A stretch of 64,000 nucleotides of DNA from Bradyrhizobium ottawaense (GCF_002278135.3 NZ_CP029425.2:1240001-1304000); one strand, 5' to 3'; counted from the stretch's first letter, positions 23,095 to 33,701 are shown. The notes: a model not told the origin generated them from the sequence alone. Numbers and translations are program-made.

Positions 23095-23332
23095 GGAGTT
23101 CTCCTGGTCTTTCCTTGGCGCTTTGACACACCTCTCGCGCACGAGAAGCGCCGCGCTAAATCAAAGACAATCTATGCCGCAAACGCCCGCCTTTAAAGAC
23201 CGCCATGCCTCAGTCGGTCGGGAAATGCAGAAATTCTGGACCGATCGTGCCCTGTAGGTCCTGGTGTCCGTGCGAAAAGACGTTGTCGACCCAGAGTGGC
23301 AAGCGTATCGTTCGCCGTCTGTGGAACAAGCC

Positions 23333-23947
23333 ATGAGCGATGACAAGAATTTCGATCGGCTAACTTTGGAAAATGCACTGGCCGAGCTGGGCCGCAGGGC
23401 CTTCGCCGCAGGCCGCACCGTCGAAATCGTCGTCTACGGCGGATCGGCCCTCCTGCTGACCTTGAATCGTCAGATCAACACCGGAGACGTCGATGCGGTG
23501 TTTGAAGGAAACAAGGATTTCATCAAGCGACTTGCGACCGAGATGGCGGAGGAGTTCGGCTGGGACGAAAACTGGTTGAACGACGGTGTGAAGGGGTGGT
23601 TGAGCAAGAGAGACGCGGATCCTGACGTGAAGGCTCTATTCAAGACCTACCCCACCGAGGATCAGCCGGGCCTGCGCGTCTATACCGCCAGACCGGAATA
23701 CTTGTTTGCCATGAAGTGCCGCGCGATGCGTGTCGGCGGTGTCGAAACGAACTCGGACATTGACGACATTAAGCTCCTCGCCCACGCGATAGGTATCAAG
23801 ACTAGCCAGGATGCACTCACGTTGGTCGAAAAATTCTATCCGCAGAATGCGCTTCAGCCCAAGACCCGATTGGGTCTCGAGGAGATTTTCTCAAATCTCG
23901 AGACTGGGCCCGAAGGTGATCGCATGCCTCCGTCGAGCCAACCATGA
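23333..23947 (+). CDS. DUF6036-like nucleotidyltransferase (toxin-type)
   Basis: About 204 residues from the ATG at 23333 (a GTG at 23264 is the alternative). The Pol-beta/MNT nucleotidyltransferase signature is clear: 'VVYGGSALLLTL' (GGS at 36-38) followed at usual spacing by 'TGDVDAVF' (Asp52, Asp54). The whole resembles DUF6036/AbiEii-like proteins, several of which are toxins that modify tRNA or other targets. Its stop overlaps the next gene by four bases. Base composition here is visibly lower in GC than its neighbours, as expected of an acquired cassette. Toxicity is inferred from family and layout only. Confidence 0.65.
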   Translation: MSDDKNFDRLTLENALAELGRRAFAAGRTVEIVVYGGSALLLTLNRQINTGDVDAVFEGNKDFIKRLATEMAEEFGWDENWLNDGVKGWLSKRDADPDVKALFKTYPTEDQPGLRVYTARPEYLFAMKCRAMRVGGVETNSDIDDIKLLAHAIGIKTSQDALTLVEKFYPQNALQPKTRLGLEEIFSNLETGPEGDRMPPSSQP

Positions 23948-24333
23948 ACCTGTTCGGCAAGAAGCCCGCAACGCTGAGTGACGTCGTTCGCCGCGTACAG
24001 GCTGGCGAGCAGAAGTTCGATCCGTCGCTCCGCGAATTTCTCGATTGGTTCTACATGAACCCGAACGCACGACAGCAGGCCATCGAAGAACGACCCGCTT
24101 CCATCGACGCTGTGCACGACGCCTATACGGCGGCCGTGGCGGAGCACCTTGCGCGCGTTTACGGATTACAGATACCGGAATGGACCGAGGTTCACGGTAA
24201 TGGGCTTCGCGAGCCCTTCTTCGCGGGCGGTCTACAATCTCTGAAGGGGGTGCTGGTTGCCGAGAGTCCGACGGCCTTCCGGCGACGCCTCCTGTTCGTA
24301 AGCAAAGATGCGCTCTCGAGGCCGAGAAGGTAG
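23944..24333 (+). CDS. Probable partner (antitoxin-like) of the nucleotidyltransferase
   Basis: 129 residues, translationally coupled (ATGA) to the DUF6036-like gene. The N-terminus is helical ('TLSDVVRRVQAGEQKFDPSLREFLDWFYMNP'), without an obvious DNA-binding motif. The C-terminal 'AVAEHLARVYGLQIPEWTE' and 'ESPTAFRRRLLFVSKDALSR' segments resemble tails that I recall in proteins paired with DUF6036 nucleotidyltransferases. The tight pairing suggests an antitoxin or regulator. In most modules of this kind the partner comes first; here it comes second. Confidence 0.55.
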   Translation: MNLFGKKPATLSDVVRRVQAGEQKFDPSLREFLDWFYMNPNARQQAIEERPASIDAVHDAYTAAVAEHLARVYGLQIPEWTEVHGNGLREPFFAGGLQSLKGVLVAESPTAFRRRLLFVSKDALSRPRR

Positions 24334-24351
24334 CGCCGAAGGGGCGGCCGC

Positions 24352-24381
24352 CTTGGGCCGCACTGTCTTGGGCCGCACTGT
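24352..24381. repeat. Tandem 15-base repeat
   Basis: Two perfect head-to-tail copies of CTTGGGCCGCACTGT lie 18 bases after the nucleotidyltransferase cassette. They may be a replication-slippage duplication or the scar of an insertion boundary. There is no matching copy that I can see on the left side of the cassette. Confidence 0.6.
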
Positions 24382-24489
24382 GAGACCCTGCCGGGCCGCA
24401 TGGCTGGTGTCCCTGCCGCTGCTAGGCGGCCCCTGCCTAAGCTGCTAACCATTGCCGCTTCGTTTGACCAAGGGATCACGGATCGAAGC

Positions 24490-25908
24490 ATGGACAACCG
24501 CAGCGACATCTGGCGTGGCATCGACACGATCAAGGCGCGTTTCATCGACCTCAGCGACAAGGTCTGGGGCATGCCCGAGGTGTGCTACACCGAGGCGCGG
24601 TCCGCCGCCGAGCATCTCGCCGAGCTGCGTCATCAGGGCTTCCGCATCACCGAGAACGTCGCCGGCATTCCGACCGCGGTGATGGGCGAGTGGGGCGAGG
24701 GCGGTCCGATCATCGCCTTCATGGGCGAATATGACGCGCTGCCCGGTCTCAGCCAGGAAGCGGGTGTCGCCGAGCATCGTCCGATCGAAGCCGGCGGGCA
24801 CGGCCATGGCTGTGGTCACAATCTGCTCGGTTCCGCCGCGCTGCTCGCCGCGACCGCGGTGAAGGACTGGCTTGCCGAAAACAAGATGCCCGGCCGCGTG
24901 CGCTATTATGGCTGCCCGGCCGAAGAAGGCGGCGCGGCAAAGGCCTTCATGGTGCGCTCCGGCGCGTTCGAGGACGCCGACATCGCCATCACCTGGCATC
25001 CGCACAGCTTCTGGGAGGTCGCGGTGACGCCGTCGCTCGCCAACACGCGCGCGGACTTCATCTTCACCGGCCGCACTTCGCATGCCGCGGCCTCGCCGCA
25101 TCTCGGCCGTTCCGCGCTCGATGCGGTGGAATTGATGAATGTCGGCGTGAACTACATGCGTGAGCACATGCCGAGCGATGCGCGGGTGCATTACGCGCTG
25201 CTCGACACCGGCGGCATTGCGCCCAACGTGGTCCAGGCCCATGCGCGGGTGCGCTATTCGATCCGCGCCCGTGACCTTCCCGGCATGAATGAGCTGGTCG
25301 GACGTGTGAGCAAGATCGCCGAGGGCGCGGCGCTGATGACCGAGACCAAGGTCGAGATGAAGATCATCTCCGCGGTCTCCAACATCCTGCCGAACACCCC
25401 GCTGGACCAGGCGCTGCACCGGGTCATGGAAGAGCTCGGACCGCCGCATTTCGACGATGCGGACAAGGGTTTTGCCAGCCAGATCCGCGCGACGTTGAGC
25501 GACAAGGATATCGCGTCGGTCTATTACGCGATCGGCATGGAGCAGACCGATCGGCCGCTGGCCGACTTCCTGGTGCCGCTCGATGCCAAGCGCAATCCGC
25601 TGGTCGGCTCGACCGACGTCGGCGACGTCAGCTGGGTGGTGCCGACCGTGCAGGTTCACGCCCCCACGGTTGCAATCGGCACGCCGTTCCACACCTGGCA
25701 GGTGGTGGCGCAAGGCAAGAGCCCGCATGCCCACAAGGCCATGGTGCAAGCCGCCAAGGCGATGGCCGGTCTCGGCATCAAGGCGCTGACAGATCCGGAA
25801 CTGATCAAGGCGGCCAAGGCCGACCTGAAGAAGCGGACGGCCAAGACGCCGTATGTCTGCCCGCTGCCGGATCACGTCGAGCCACCGCTCGACATGTCCG
25901 TCGCATAG
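24490..25908 (+). CDS. M20-family amidohydrolase, AbgB-like
   Basis: 472 residues of the M20 metallopeptidase family. Metal-binding residues are seen in 'GGHGHGCGHNLLGSAAL' and 'GCPAEEGGAAKAFM', followed by a dimerisation domain with 'GRTSHAAASPHLGRSALDAVELMNVG'. The closest family is AbgB, a subunit of p-aminobenzoyl-glutamate hydrolase, although other N-acyl amino acid or dipeptide substrates are possible. It lies just upstream of a complete peptide-type ABC importer on the same strand, so it may hydrolyse the imported substrate. The start is at the ATG of MDNRSD; the frame is open 90 bases further upstream. Confidence 0.82.
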   Translation: MDNRSDIWRGIDTIKARFIDLSDKVWGMPEVCYTEARSAAEHLAELRHQGFRITENVAGIPTAVMGEWGEGGPIIAFMGEYDALPGLSQEAGVAEHRPIEAGGHGHGCGHNLLGSAALLAATAVKDWLAENKMPGRVRYYGCPAEEGGAAKAFMVRSGAFEDADIAITWHPHSFWEVAVTPSLANTRADFIFTGRTSHAAASPHLGRSALDAVELMNVGVNYMREHMPSDARVHYALLDTGGIAPNVVQAHARVRYSIRARDLPGMNELVGRVSKIAEGAALMTETKVEMKIISAVSNILPNTPLDQALHRVMEELGPPHFDDADKGFASQIRATLSDKDIASVYYAIGMEQTDRPLADFLVPLDAKRNPLVGSTDVGDVSWVVPTVQVHAPTVAIGTPFHTWQVVAQGKSPHAHKAMVQAAKAMAGLGIKALTDPELIKAAKADLKKRTAKTPYVCPLPDHVEPPLDMSVA

Positions 25909-25964
25909 AATTTCGCCTCCACACTTCGTCTGATGCTGCGAACAAATTTTCCGCAGTGCAGCGT

Positions 25965-25994
25965 GCAATCCAGCATGTTTTGATGCTGGATTGC
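25965..25994. terminator. Perfect 12-pair inverted repeat, terminator or attenuator
   Basis: Arms GCAATCCAGCAT and ATGCTGGATTGC surround a six-base loop (GTTTTG), 56 bases after the amidohydrolase stop and 175 before the binding-protein start. There is no T tract, so it may be a partial terminator, an RNA-stabilising structure that adjusts expression within the operon, or an operator. Confidence 0.4.
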
Positions 25995-26169
25995 CGAACG
26001 GATGGGCTGCAGAACGCAGTTTTGCCCAACAGACAGCCAGAAGACCGTTTGCATACACACGGTCCCAGTTGACGCGCCCCCCATTCGGTGTGCCATCTAC
26101 TGCCAGCCAATTGGGCGGCCAGCTTTCACGGCCGTCCTCATCACTATGGGAACCAGACGGGGGACAACC

Positions 26170-27960
26170 ATGCTGGATAAAGAACTGCGTTCGATGATCG
26201 GCGAGGTGAAGGATGGGCGGATGGATCGCCGCGCTTTCATCACGCGCATGGCCGCGGTCGGTCTCACCGCCCCGCTGGCCAACCAGATCCTCGCGCTCGG
26301 CGGCGTCGCCATGGCCGAGGGTGCCTCGACCTACAAGCCGACCAAGCGTGGCGGCGGTGGTGCGCTGAAGCTGCTGTGGTGGCAGGGCCCGACCTTGCTC
26401 AATCCGCATTTCGCCACCGGCACCAAGGATCAGGACGGCTCGCGCCTGTTCTACGAACCGCTCGCCTGCTGGGATCCGGACGGCAACATGAAGCTGGTGC
26501 TGGCGACCGAAATTCCCTCGATCCAGAACGGCCTGCTCGCCGCCGACGGCAAGTCGGTGACGTGGAAGCTGAAGCCCGGCGTGAAGTGGCATGACGGCAA
26601 GCCGTTCACGGCCGACGACATTGTCTTCACTTGGCAGTATATCAAGGATCCCGCGACGGCGGCCGTGACCATCGCAAGCTATCGCGACATCACTGTCGAG
26701 AAGATCGACGATCTCACGGTCAAGATCACTTTCCCGAAGCCGACACCGTTCTGGGCGGACGCCTTTGTCGGAGCCCCGAACACCATTCTCCCCAAGCACC
26801 TGTTTGCCGACTACACGGGCAGCAAGTCACGGGAAGCGCCGACCAACCTCTCTCCAGTCGGGACCGGTCCCTACAAATTCGTCGAGTTCAAGCCGGGCGA
26901 TCTCATCCGCGGCGTGATCAATCCCGACTATCACATGGCCAACCGGCCCTACTTCGATACGATCGAGATGAAGGGCGGCGGTGACGCCGTCTCGGCCGCG
27001 CGTGCGGTGATCCAGACCGGCGAATATGATTTCGGCTGGAACATCCAGGTCGAGGATGACGTGCTGCTGCGTCTGGAGAAAGGCGGCAAGGGCAAGACAG
27101 TGTATGCCGTGGGCGGCGACACCGAATTCATCGCGCTCAATTTCACCGACCCGAACGTCGAGGTCGACGGCGAGCGTTCGTCGATGAAGACCAAGCATCC
27201 GCTGTTCTCGGACCCTGTCGTGCGCAAGGCGCTGTCCCTGCTGGTCGACCGCGAGTCCGTCAAGAAGGCGATCTACGGCCGCGCCGGCCGCACCACCTCC
27301 AACTTCCTCAACGGCCCGGAGAAGTTTGTTTCCAAGAACACATCCTGGGAATTCAACATCGAGAAGGCCGCCAAGATGCTCGACGACGCCGGCTGGAAGC
27401 CCGGTGCCGACGGCATCCGCGAGAAGGACGGCAAGAAGCTGAAGATCCTGTACCAGACCTCGATCAATGGTCCGCGCCAGAAGACCCAGGCCATCGTCAA
27501 GCAGGCCTGTCAGAAGGCCGGCATCGAGGTCGAACTGAAGTCGGTGGTGGCATCGGTGTTCTTCTCCTCCGACGTCGCCAACCCCGACACCTATCCGAAG
27601 TTCTACGCCGACATCGAGATGTTCCAGATCCCGCTCAGCCAGCCGGATCCGTCGCAGCACATGCGCCGCTACCTCTCCACCAGCGCCGCGACCAAGGAGA
27701 ACAAGTGGCAGGGCACGAACTTCCCGCGCTGGGTCAACAAGGACTATGACGCCGCGATCAACGCGGCCGACATGGAAATGGACCCGGTCAAGCGCGCGGC
27801 GCTCTACATCAAGGCCAACGATCTGATGTGGGAAGACACGGTGTTCATTCCGGTGCAGCATCGTCTGAAGGTCGAGGCGGCGGCCAACAATCTGCGCCCG
27901 GTCGTTTCCGGCTGGGCCAACGAAACCGACAATCTGTTCGACTGGTACCGCGAGGAATGA
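26170..27960 (+). CDS. Peptide-type ABC transporter substrate-binding protein
   Basis: 596 residues of the SBP_bac_5 (DppA/OppA) family, with a Tat-type signal ('MDRRAFITRMAAVGLTAPLANQ') ending near residue 50. Family landmarks are 'SVTWKLKPGVKWHDGKPFTADDIVFTWQY', 'SPVGTGPYKFVEFKPGD' and 'PLFSDPVVRKALSLLVDRESVKKAIYG'. It delivers a peptide-like or amidated substrate to the adjacent permeases. The ATG at 26170 follows a GGGGGA site. An inverted repeat (GACCGT / ACGGTC at 26043-26064) in the leader may be regulatory. It is first of five ABC genes. Confidence 0.88.
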   Translation: MLDKELRSMIGEVKDGRMDRRAFITRMAAVGLTAPLANQILALGGVAMAEGASTYKPTKRGGGGALKLLWWQGPTLLNPHFATGTKDQDGSRLFYEPLACWDPDGNMKLVLATEIPSIQNGLLAADGKSVTWKLKPGVKWHDGKPFTADDIVFTWQYIKDPATAAVTIASYRDITVEKIDDLTVKITFPKPTPFWADAFVGAPNTILPKHLFADYTGSKSREAPTNLSPVGTGPYKFVEFKPGDLIRGVINPDYHMANRPYFDTIEMKGGGDAVSAARAVIQTGEYDFGWNIQVEDDVLLRLEKGGKGKTVYAVGGDTEFIALNFTDPNVEVDGERSSMKTKHPLFSDPVVRKALSLLVDRESVKKAIYGRAGRTTSNFLNGPEKFVSKNTSWEFNIEKAAKMLDDAGWKPGADGIREKDGKKLKILYQTSINGPRQKTQAIVKQACQKAGIEVELKSVVASVFFSSDVANPDTYPKFYADIEMFQIPLSQPDPSQHMRRYLSTSAATKENKWQGTNFPRWVNKDYDAAINAADMEMDPVKRAALYIKANDLMWEDTVFIPVQHRLKVEAAANNLRPVVSGWANETDNLFDWYREE

Positions 27961-27989
27961 TCCCCCAACTCTAGACGGGGCCTTCCCTC

Positions 27990-28949
27990 ATGAGCCAATA
28001 CGTCCTGCGTCGCCTGCTGATCGCGATTCCGAGCCTGCTCGGAATCTCGGTCGTGCTGTTTGTCGTGCTCGCGCTTGCGCCCGGCGATCCGTTCTCCGAA
28101 CTGGCGACCAATCCGAACGTGCCGCCGGAAGTGCAGGCGGCGCTCCGGGCCAAGTTCGGCCTCGACGACCCGATCCACCTTCGCTACCTGCACTGGCTCA
28201 ACGCCATGCTGCACGGCGACTGGGGCTTCTCCTTCGTCAGCCGGATGAACGTCGACACGCTCATCCTCCAGCGCCTGCCGGCCACGCTCTACGTGATCGG
28301 CTCGGCGCAGATCCTGGCGCTGCTGATCGCGATTCCCGTCGGCGTCTATGCGGCGACGAAGCCCTATTCGCTGTTCGACCAGATCGCCAACACGCTCGCC
28401 TTCGTCGGCTTCTCGCTGCCGACGTTCTTCACAGGCATCCTGTTCATCCTGATCTTCTCGGTCACGCTGGACTGGCTGCCGTTCGTCTACACCACCGACA
28501 TCAAGGGCACCGGCATCCACTGGGTGCTGGAGATGATCCGACAGGCGATCATGCCGGTGGCGGTGCTCGGCCTGTTCCAGGCGGCGTCGATGACGCGTTT
28601 CGTGCGCTCGGCGATGCTGGATGTGATCCGGCTCGACTACGTCACGACCGCCCGCGCCAAGGGGCTCGGGCAGGCCAAGGTCATCATCAAGCATGTCATG
28701 CGCAACGCCATGATTCCGGTCGTGACCTTGATCGCGCTGCAGATGCCCGCGGTGTTCGGCGGAGCCATCGTCACCGAGCAGATCTTCCGCATTCCCGGCA
28801 TCGGCTCGCTGCTGATCTCCTCCATCCTTTCCAACGACACGCCGGTGGTGATGGCCGTCACCTTCGTCTTTGCGTGTCTCGTCGTGCTGTTCAATCTCAT
28901 CGCGGACGTGCTTTATGGCTGGCTTGACCCTCGCATCTCCCTCCGCTGA
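27990..28949 (+). CDS. ABC transporter permease, DppB type
   Basis: 319 residues with about six membrane helices. The N-terminal 'QYVLRRLLIAIPSLLGISVVLFVVLALAPGDPF' is typical of DppB/OppB permeases, and the EAA loop 'DYVTTARAKGLGQAKVIIKHVMRNAMIPV' binds the ATPases. It is one half of the membrane channel for the upstream binding protein, 29 bases after it. Its end overlaps the start of the second permease by 35 bases. Confidence 0.9.
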   Translation: MSQYVLRRLLIAIPSLLGISVVLFVVLALAPGDPFSELATNPNVPPEVQAALRAKFGLDDPIHLRYLHWLNAMLHGDWGFSFVSRMNVDTLILQRLPATLYVIGSAQILALLIAIPVGVYAATKPYSLFDQIANTLAFVGFSLPTFFTGILFILIFSVTLDWLPFVYTTDIKGTGIHWVLEMIRQAIMPVAVLGLFQAASMTRFVRSAMLDVIRLDYVTTARAKGLGQAKVIIKHVMRNAMIPVVTLIALQMPAVFGGAIVTEQIFRIPGIGSLLISSILSNDTPVVMAVTFVFACLVVLFNLIADVLYGWLDPRISLR

Positions 28950-29831
28950 GCGGCGCGTCTACTCGCCCTGGCGCGAGACGTGGCGGCGCTACAGCCGCCA
29001 CAAGCTTGCCGTGGTCAGCGCGTTCCTGCTGCTCGTTCTGATCCTGGCAGTGGTGCTCGGCCCCTTCGTCTGGCGGGTCAAGATCGACGACATCGACATC
29101 GTCGCGGGCATGCAGGGGCCCTCGCCGGCCCATCCCTTCGGCACCGACGATCTCGGGCAGGACATCCTCGCCCGCATGATCTATGGCGGGCGCATCTCGC
29201 TCGCGGTCGGCCTCGCCGCGATGCTGGTCTCGGTCTTCGTCGGTGTGCTGATCGGCGCGCTCGCCGGCATGTCGCGCGGTGCGCTCGGTCACGGGCTGAT
29301 GTGGCTGACCGATCTGTTCCTGTCGCTGCCGCAATTGCCGCTGCTGCTGCTGCTGATCTACCTCTTCCGAGACGGTCTGAAGGCCGCGTTCGGTCCGGAG
29401 GGCGGCATCTTCATCCTGATCGTGCTCGTGATCGGGGGGCTGCGCTGGATGCCGGTGGCGCGGCTCGTGCGCGCCCAGTTCCTGTCGATCCGCGAGAAGG
29501 AATTCGTCGAGGCCGCGCGGGCGCTCGGGGCCAGCCCGGTGCGGCAGGTGGTGAAGCACATCCTGCCCAATGCGCTCGGTCCGGTGATCATCGCCGGCAC
29601 CATCGACGTCGCCGCCGCCATCATCGCGGAATCGACGCTGTCCTTCCTCGGCCTCGGCTTCCCACCCGACACGCCGACCTGGGGCCGGCTGCTGTATGAC
29701 GCCAAGGACTTTCTCGACATCGGCCCGCACTGGGCGCTGTTTCCGGGCGGCGCGATCTTCATCGCGGTGGTCGCCATCAACTTCATCGGCGACGGTCTGC
29801 GCGACGCGCTCGATGCGCGACGGGTGATCTG

Positions 29832-29832
<1 letters not shown>
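28915..29832 (+). CDS. ABC transporter permease, DppC type
   Basis: 305 residues: an N-terminal OppC_N segment ('[26 protein letters not shown]'), the extracytoplasmic '[27 protein letters not shown]' signature, and the EAA loop '[29 protein letters not shown]'. It pairs with the DppB-type permease. The ATG at 28915 lies inside the preceding gene; its own stop overlaps the next start by one base (TGATG), so all four membrane and ATPase genes are translationally linked. Confidence 0.9.
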
Positions 29833-30823
<991 letters not shown>

Positions 30824-30827
<4 letters not shown>

Positions 30828-31792
30828 GCGAACCCTTGCTGCAAGTCTCCAACCTGAAGAAGCACTTCCCCGTGCTCGGCGGCCTACTGTCGCGCCAGGT
30901 CGGCACCGTCTATGCGGTCGATGGCGTGTCGTTCTCGGTCAATCGCGGCGAGACGCTTGGTCTCGTCGGCGAATCCGGCTGCGGCAAGTCGACGACGGGG
31001 CGCTGCGTGCTGCGCCTGATAGAGCCGACCGACGGCGAGGTCACTTTCGACGGCCAGGACGTGCGCAGCCTCGGCGGCAACGATCTGCGCGCGATGCGGC
31101 GCAACATGCAGCTGGTGTTCCAGGATCCGTTCGCCTCGCTCAATCCGCGCATGACGGTCGGCGCGATCCTCGGCGAAGCCTTCACCATCCATAATCTGGC
31201 GACCTCCGCCAAGGAGCGCGAGGAGCGCGTGGCGGGCCTGCTGGTCAAGGTCGGGCTCAAGGCCGAGCATATGCGGCGCTATCCGCACGAGTTCTCCGGC
31301 GGCCAGCGCCAGCGCATCGTGATCGCGCGCGCGCTGGCGGTCGAGCCAAAGCTGATCGTCTGCGACGAGCCGGTCTCGGCACTCGACGTGTCGATCCAGG
31401 CCCAGGTCATCAATCTGCTGGAAGACCTCCAGGCCGAGCTGAACCTCACTTATCTCTTCGTCGCGCACGACCTCTCGGTGGTCGAGCACATTTCCGACCG
31501 CGTCGCGGTGATGTATCTCGGCCGCATCGTCGAGCTGGCGAAAGCGAGCGATCTCTACCGCAACCCGCAGCATCCCTACACCAGGGCGCTGCTGTCGGCG
31601 GTGCCGGTGCCCGATCCAAAACTCAAGCGTGAGCGCATCCGCCTCAAGGGCGACGTGCCGAGCCCGATGAAGCCGCCGTCGGGTTGCCACTTCCACACCC
31701 GCTGTCCGATCGCCCAGCCGCGCTGCGCGGAAAGCGCGCCCGTGCTGAAGGAAGGGGCGGGCGGGCATTTCGTGGCGTGTCATCTGGCCTGA
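30824..31792 (+). CDS. ABC transporter ATPase, DppF type
   Basis: 322 residues with Walker A '[17 protein letters not shown]', Q-loop '[16 protein letters not shown]', signature '[16 protein letters not shown]', Walker B '[12 protein letters not shown]' and H-loop '[11 protein letters not shown]'. The C-terminal '[15 protein letters not shown]' cysteine cluster is typical of the DppF subfamily. It is the last gene of the importer; a palindromic dispersed repeat follows and may end the transcript. Confidence 0.9.
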
Positions 31793-31817
31793 GGCTCCGA
31801 AAGCGAGTTCAGAATCC

Positions 31818-31928
31818 GTAGGGTGGGCAAAGCGACTTGTCCGCCGTAGCTCGAAGAGCGAAGGCGGAAGCGTGCCCACGATTCTGAAGACGTGGGCACG
31901 GCGCTGTCGCGCCTTTGCCCACCCTACG
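31818..31928. repeat. Palindromic dispersed repeat, GTAGGGTGGGC type, copy B
   Basis: The outer arms are the same as in the copy at 14787-14888 (GTAGGGTGGGCAAAG and its inverse), as is the inner GTGCCCAC / GTGGGCAC pair; the centre differs and carries a 'CCGCCGTAGCTCGAAGAGCG' insertion-like part. It lies between the ABC operon and the convergent HAD gene. Confidence 0.75.
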
Positions 31929-31938
31929 CACTTCCATC

Positions 31939-32586
31939 TTAGTCGAGAGGCACGCCATATTCCGACAGGGCCTGCCTGAAGGTCGCCACGGACGTGTGCT
32001 GATGCGCGAACAGGCCCGCCTCTCGCGCGCCGGCGACGTTGGCTGCGAGATCGTCGACGAACAGGACGGTTTGCGGCCTCACGCCGAGCTCGGAGAGGCA
32101 GAGGCGATAGCAGTGCGGGTCCGGCTTGGCCGTCTTGAATTGCGCCGAGGTGTAGATCCGGGAGCCGAACAGCGGTCGCAATTCCGGCAGCAGCGTGTCG
32201 ATGTGGTCGGCGACCAGCGTGGTATTGTTGGTCAGGACGGCGATATCGACGGTGTTTCGCAAGCTGCTGGCAATGTCCAGCATCGCGCGATCCGCCTGCA
32301 TTGAACGGCGCCGGGCCTCCACCCACTCGTCGAGTGAGAGCGGATAGCCGATGCGTTCGCCAAAACCTCGCAGATAGTCGGCAGCCTCGAGCGCGCCGGA
32401 ATCGCCGAGCAGCTCGAATCCGCTGTCCCAGATCGCGTTGTGGACGGCTTCGCTGCTGGTCCCCGCAAGCTGCGCCAGATAGGCGACGCGGGTCGCCCTG
32501 TCGTAGTCGCAGAGGACATTGTCCATGTCGAAGAGGACGAGCTTGATGGCATCAGTCACGGCGACGCTCGCGCATTGGCCGAACAT
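31939..32586 (-). CDS. HAD-superfamily hydrolase
   Basis: 215 residues with the three HAD motifs in order: nucleophile 'VLFDMDNVLCDYDRA' (DxD), 'VLTNNTTLV' (Thr/Asn of motif II) and 'KTAKPDPHCYRLCLSELGVRPQTVLFVDDLAANVAGA' (Lys and DD acid pair). A helical cap is inserted after motif I. It probably acts as a cytoplasmic phosphatase on a small metabolite such as a sugar phosphate or FMN-like ester; the substrate is not readable. A GTG near 32559 is an alternative start. It is 56 bases downstream of the AraC gene. Confidence 0.85.
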   Translation of the reverse strand: MFGQCASVAVTDAIKLVLFDMDNVLCDYDRATRVAYLAQLAGTSSEAVHNAIWDSGFELLGDSGALEAADYLRGFGERIGYPLSLDEWVEARRRSMQADRAMLDIASSLRNTVDIAVLTNNTTLVADHIDTLLPELRPLFGSRIYTSAQFKTAKPDPHCYRLCLSELGVRPQTVLFVDDLAANVAGAREAGLFAHQHTSVATFRQALSEYGVPLD

Positions 32587-32642
32587 CCGGCCCTGGCGTG
32601 AGTCATATCCCGCCGGAACGCGGGCGACAAATCGGGTGCTGG

Positions 32643-33701
32643 CTAGGGCTGCGATGCGCGTCGCCGCGCCAGTTGATGCAGCACTGTGTCGACGGCAGGC
32701 ACCGCTCCGGTCTCGCGCAGCCAGGCATCGGCCAATTCCCTCAATTCGCCCGGCGTCAGGCCGAACTTGCGGCGGAATGCGCGAATGAAGGTGGAATCGC
32801 TGCTGAAGCGCATGTCGACGGCGAGCTCGATCAGCCGGCCGTCCTGCGCGGATGGCGATATCAAGCGCCGAAACGCGAGATTGAGCCGCTGCTCCCGCAC
32901 ATAATGCGCAAGCCCGCCCTCGGCCTCGAACAGCCGGTAGAGTGTCGCGCGCGAGATCTGGAAGTGGCGGCAGAGCTCTTCGCTGGTGAGCGCATCGGTT
33001 TCGAGATTGTTCGCGATGCGACGCTTGATCATCGTGAGATAAAGATGTCGCTCGGCGCGCTCGAGGCCCGCGACGATCTCGGCCGTCCCGCCCGCGGCGG
33101 CCGCCACGAGATCGGCGATCGCCTCGACCGTGGCCTCGGCATTGCCAGTCGCCATCTCTGCTTCGGGCTGTGACGACAGGGCAAGCGCGCCATAGTGGCT
33201 GGCGAGCAGGCGTGCATGGGGGTGGTCCGACGGCAGCAAGGTTGCCGTCGCCGCATCCGGATGGGCGAGCCGCGGCGCCAGCATCGCGCGTTGCAGCACG
33301 ATCGTCATCAGATGGGTGCGGCCGCCCGCGGCGCGCAACGCGGTCCGGTTCGGTTGCGCCATGTCGATGAGAACGATGTCGCCGGGCCGCAGCGTAACCT
33401 CGCGGCGGCCTGAGCTGAACTGCATCTCGCCCTCGACGCAGAGGGTGATCTGAAAATGATCCATGATGCCACGGGCGACGTGCGCGGGCGTGCGGTCATA
33501 GTCCTGGTCGGTGGCACGCGTGTCGATCAGCAAAGCGTTGCGGGTCATCCTCGTCACCGTGGTGACATGGAAATCGTCCTCCGCGGTGCGCGGAATGACC
33601 TCACAAATGTCGACCGTCATGGCCCGCAAGTGCGCGAGCGCCTCCGGACCGCGCCCGGGATTGTCCGCCGCCGTGCTTTCGTTCAAGGCAGTCCCGTCCA
33701 C
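32643..33701 (-). CDS. AraC-family transcriptional regulator
   Basis: About 352 residues from a GTG at 33701 that follows GAGGGGAC; starts at 33824 and 33620 are also open. The N-terminal half is a cupin-like AraC-binding domain ('DHFQITLCVEGEMQFSSGRREVTLRPGDIVLIDMAQPNRT'). The C-terminal 100 residues are the double helix-turn-helix ('SEELCRHFQISRATLYRLFEAEGG' and 'IELAVDMRFSSDSTFIRAFRRKFGLTPGELRE'). It is followed by the HAD gene and is divergent from the autotransporter gene, which might be its target. Confidence 0.85.
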   Translation of the reverse strand: MDGTALNESTAADNPGRGPEALAHLRAMTVDICEVIPRTAEDDFHVTTVTRMTRNALLIDTRATDQDYDRTPAHVARGIMDHFQITLCVEGEMQFSSGRREVTLRPGDIVLIDMAQPNRTALRAAGGRTHLMTIVLQRAMLAPRLAHPDAATATLLPSDHPHARLLASHYGALALSSQPEAEMATGNAEATVEAIADLVAAAAGGTAEIVAGLERAERHLYLTMIKRRIANNLETDALTSEELCRHFQISRATLYRLFEAEGGLAHYVREQRLNLAFRRLISPSAQDGRLIELAVDMRFSSDSTFIRAFRRKFGLTPGELRELADAWLRETGAVPAVDTVLHQLARRRASQP

